Origin: Neisseriaceae bacterium
GTDB lineage: Bacteria > Pseudomonadota > Gammaproteobacteria > Burkholderiales > UBA11063
NCBI GenBank assembly: GCA_947441745.1
Contig: CANEUJ010000103.1
Location: forward strand, 1 to 5,223
Reading direction: 5' to 3'
Length of the DNA: 5,223 nucleotides
Numbering within the stretch: position 1 is the stretch's first letter; the number at the start of each line of letters is the position of its first letter. The translations under genes were made by a program, and so were the position numbers. Below the pieces are notes generated by a model. The model worked only from the letters and a program-made list of their open reading frames with translations, was not told the origin of the DNA and ran no database searches. This document shows, piece after piece, positions 5,217 through 5,223 of this stretch.

Positions 5217-5223
5217 AAAGAAA

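Larger units (their letters stand above)
4539..5223. repeat. Tandem array of composite palindromic intergenic repeats (runs off right edge)
   Basis: This 685-base stretch has no gene. It consists of three and a bit periods of the same composite unit. The landmark ACAGCA at the left end of element Y recurs at 4539, 4719, 4929 and 5143, giving periods of 180, 210 and 214 bases. Each full period runs Y, spacer, half-element C, element X, then the next Y. The second and third periods (from 4801 and 5015) are nearly identical over about 200 bases; the first lacks 30 bases of spacer. GC content is higher than in the genes (27 of 60 in 4561-4620). Both strands carry stops and no coding signal. The design, with short inverted repeats ending in GTCATCC/GGATCC, resembles small palindromic repeat families known in many proteobacteria (for example neisserial dRS3, REP/BIME, Rickettsia and Wolbachia repeats). 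Assignment to any one of these is not possible by eye. Confidence 0.95.

Noticed and set aside
4539..5223. CRISPR array
   Set aside because: The repeated elements are 57-78 bases long and self-palindromic, the sequences between them are also repeated, and no unique spacers or cas genes are present.
4539..5223. Structured RNA gene or tRNA in the array
   Set aside because: The hairpins are explained by the repeat elements; no tRNA arms, rRNA or known RNA family motifs were recognised.
1..5223. Defence island, prophage or toxin-antitoxin system
   Set aside because: All genes are identified as translation, replication/repair or transport functions, and the remaining space is the repeat array or short intergenic gaps.

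Overview
The window looks like chromosomal DNA from a low-GC proteobacterium. One coding line counted by hand (1801-1860) is about 33% GC. The S10 protein carries a block (FDLLRSPHVNKTSRDQ) that I associate with betaproteobacteria: Escherichia coli has 'ISPHVNKDARDQ' at this place. The best guess is therefore an AT-rich betaproteobacterium or a close relative. That is inference from motifs recalled from memory, and no genus is claimed.

Layout. Positions 1-137 are the 3' end of the gene for elongation factor Tu (tuf), followed after 12 bases by rpsJ (150-464, ribosomal protein S10). A strong hairpin with T-tracts on both sides (481-513) ends this unit. The rest of the S10 operon (rplC and onward) does not follow. 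Instead two genes come in from the opposite strand: polA (1788-4499, DNA polymerase I) and, directly downstream of it, a 12-helix major facilitator transporter (540-1787). The polA stop codon and the transporter start codon abut (TAA|ATG), so the pair is almost certainly one transcript, and the hairpin at 481-513 can serve as terminator for both converging units.

From 4539 to the end of the window there are no genes. This stretch is a tandem array of composite, palindromic intergenic repeats with a period of 180-214 bases. Each period contains a hairpin element on the plus strand ('X'), a related hairpin element on the minus strand ('Y'), and a half-copy of X ('C'). X and Y share a frame (GTCATCC, arm, loop with TGCTGT, arm', GGATCCATGC), but their stem sequences differ and each still pairs with itself. 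The array begins 39 bases upstream of the polA start codon, so polA's leader or promoter must lie in or next to it.

The genes are ordinary housekeeping genes plus one transporter. Two points stand out. PolA keeps all the 5'-nuclease and polymerase residues checked but has lost most of the 3'-5' proofreading residues. The repeat array is the best candidate for something undescribed, although its general design resembles known families of small bacterial palindromic repeats. I see no defence system, prophage, CRISPR array or RNA gene.
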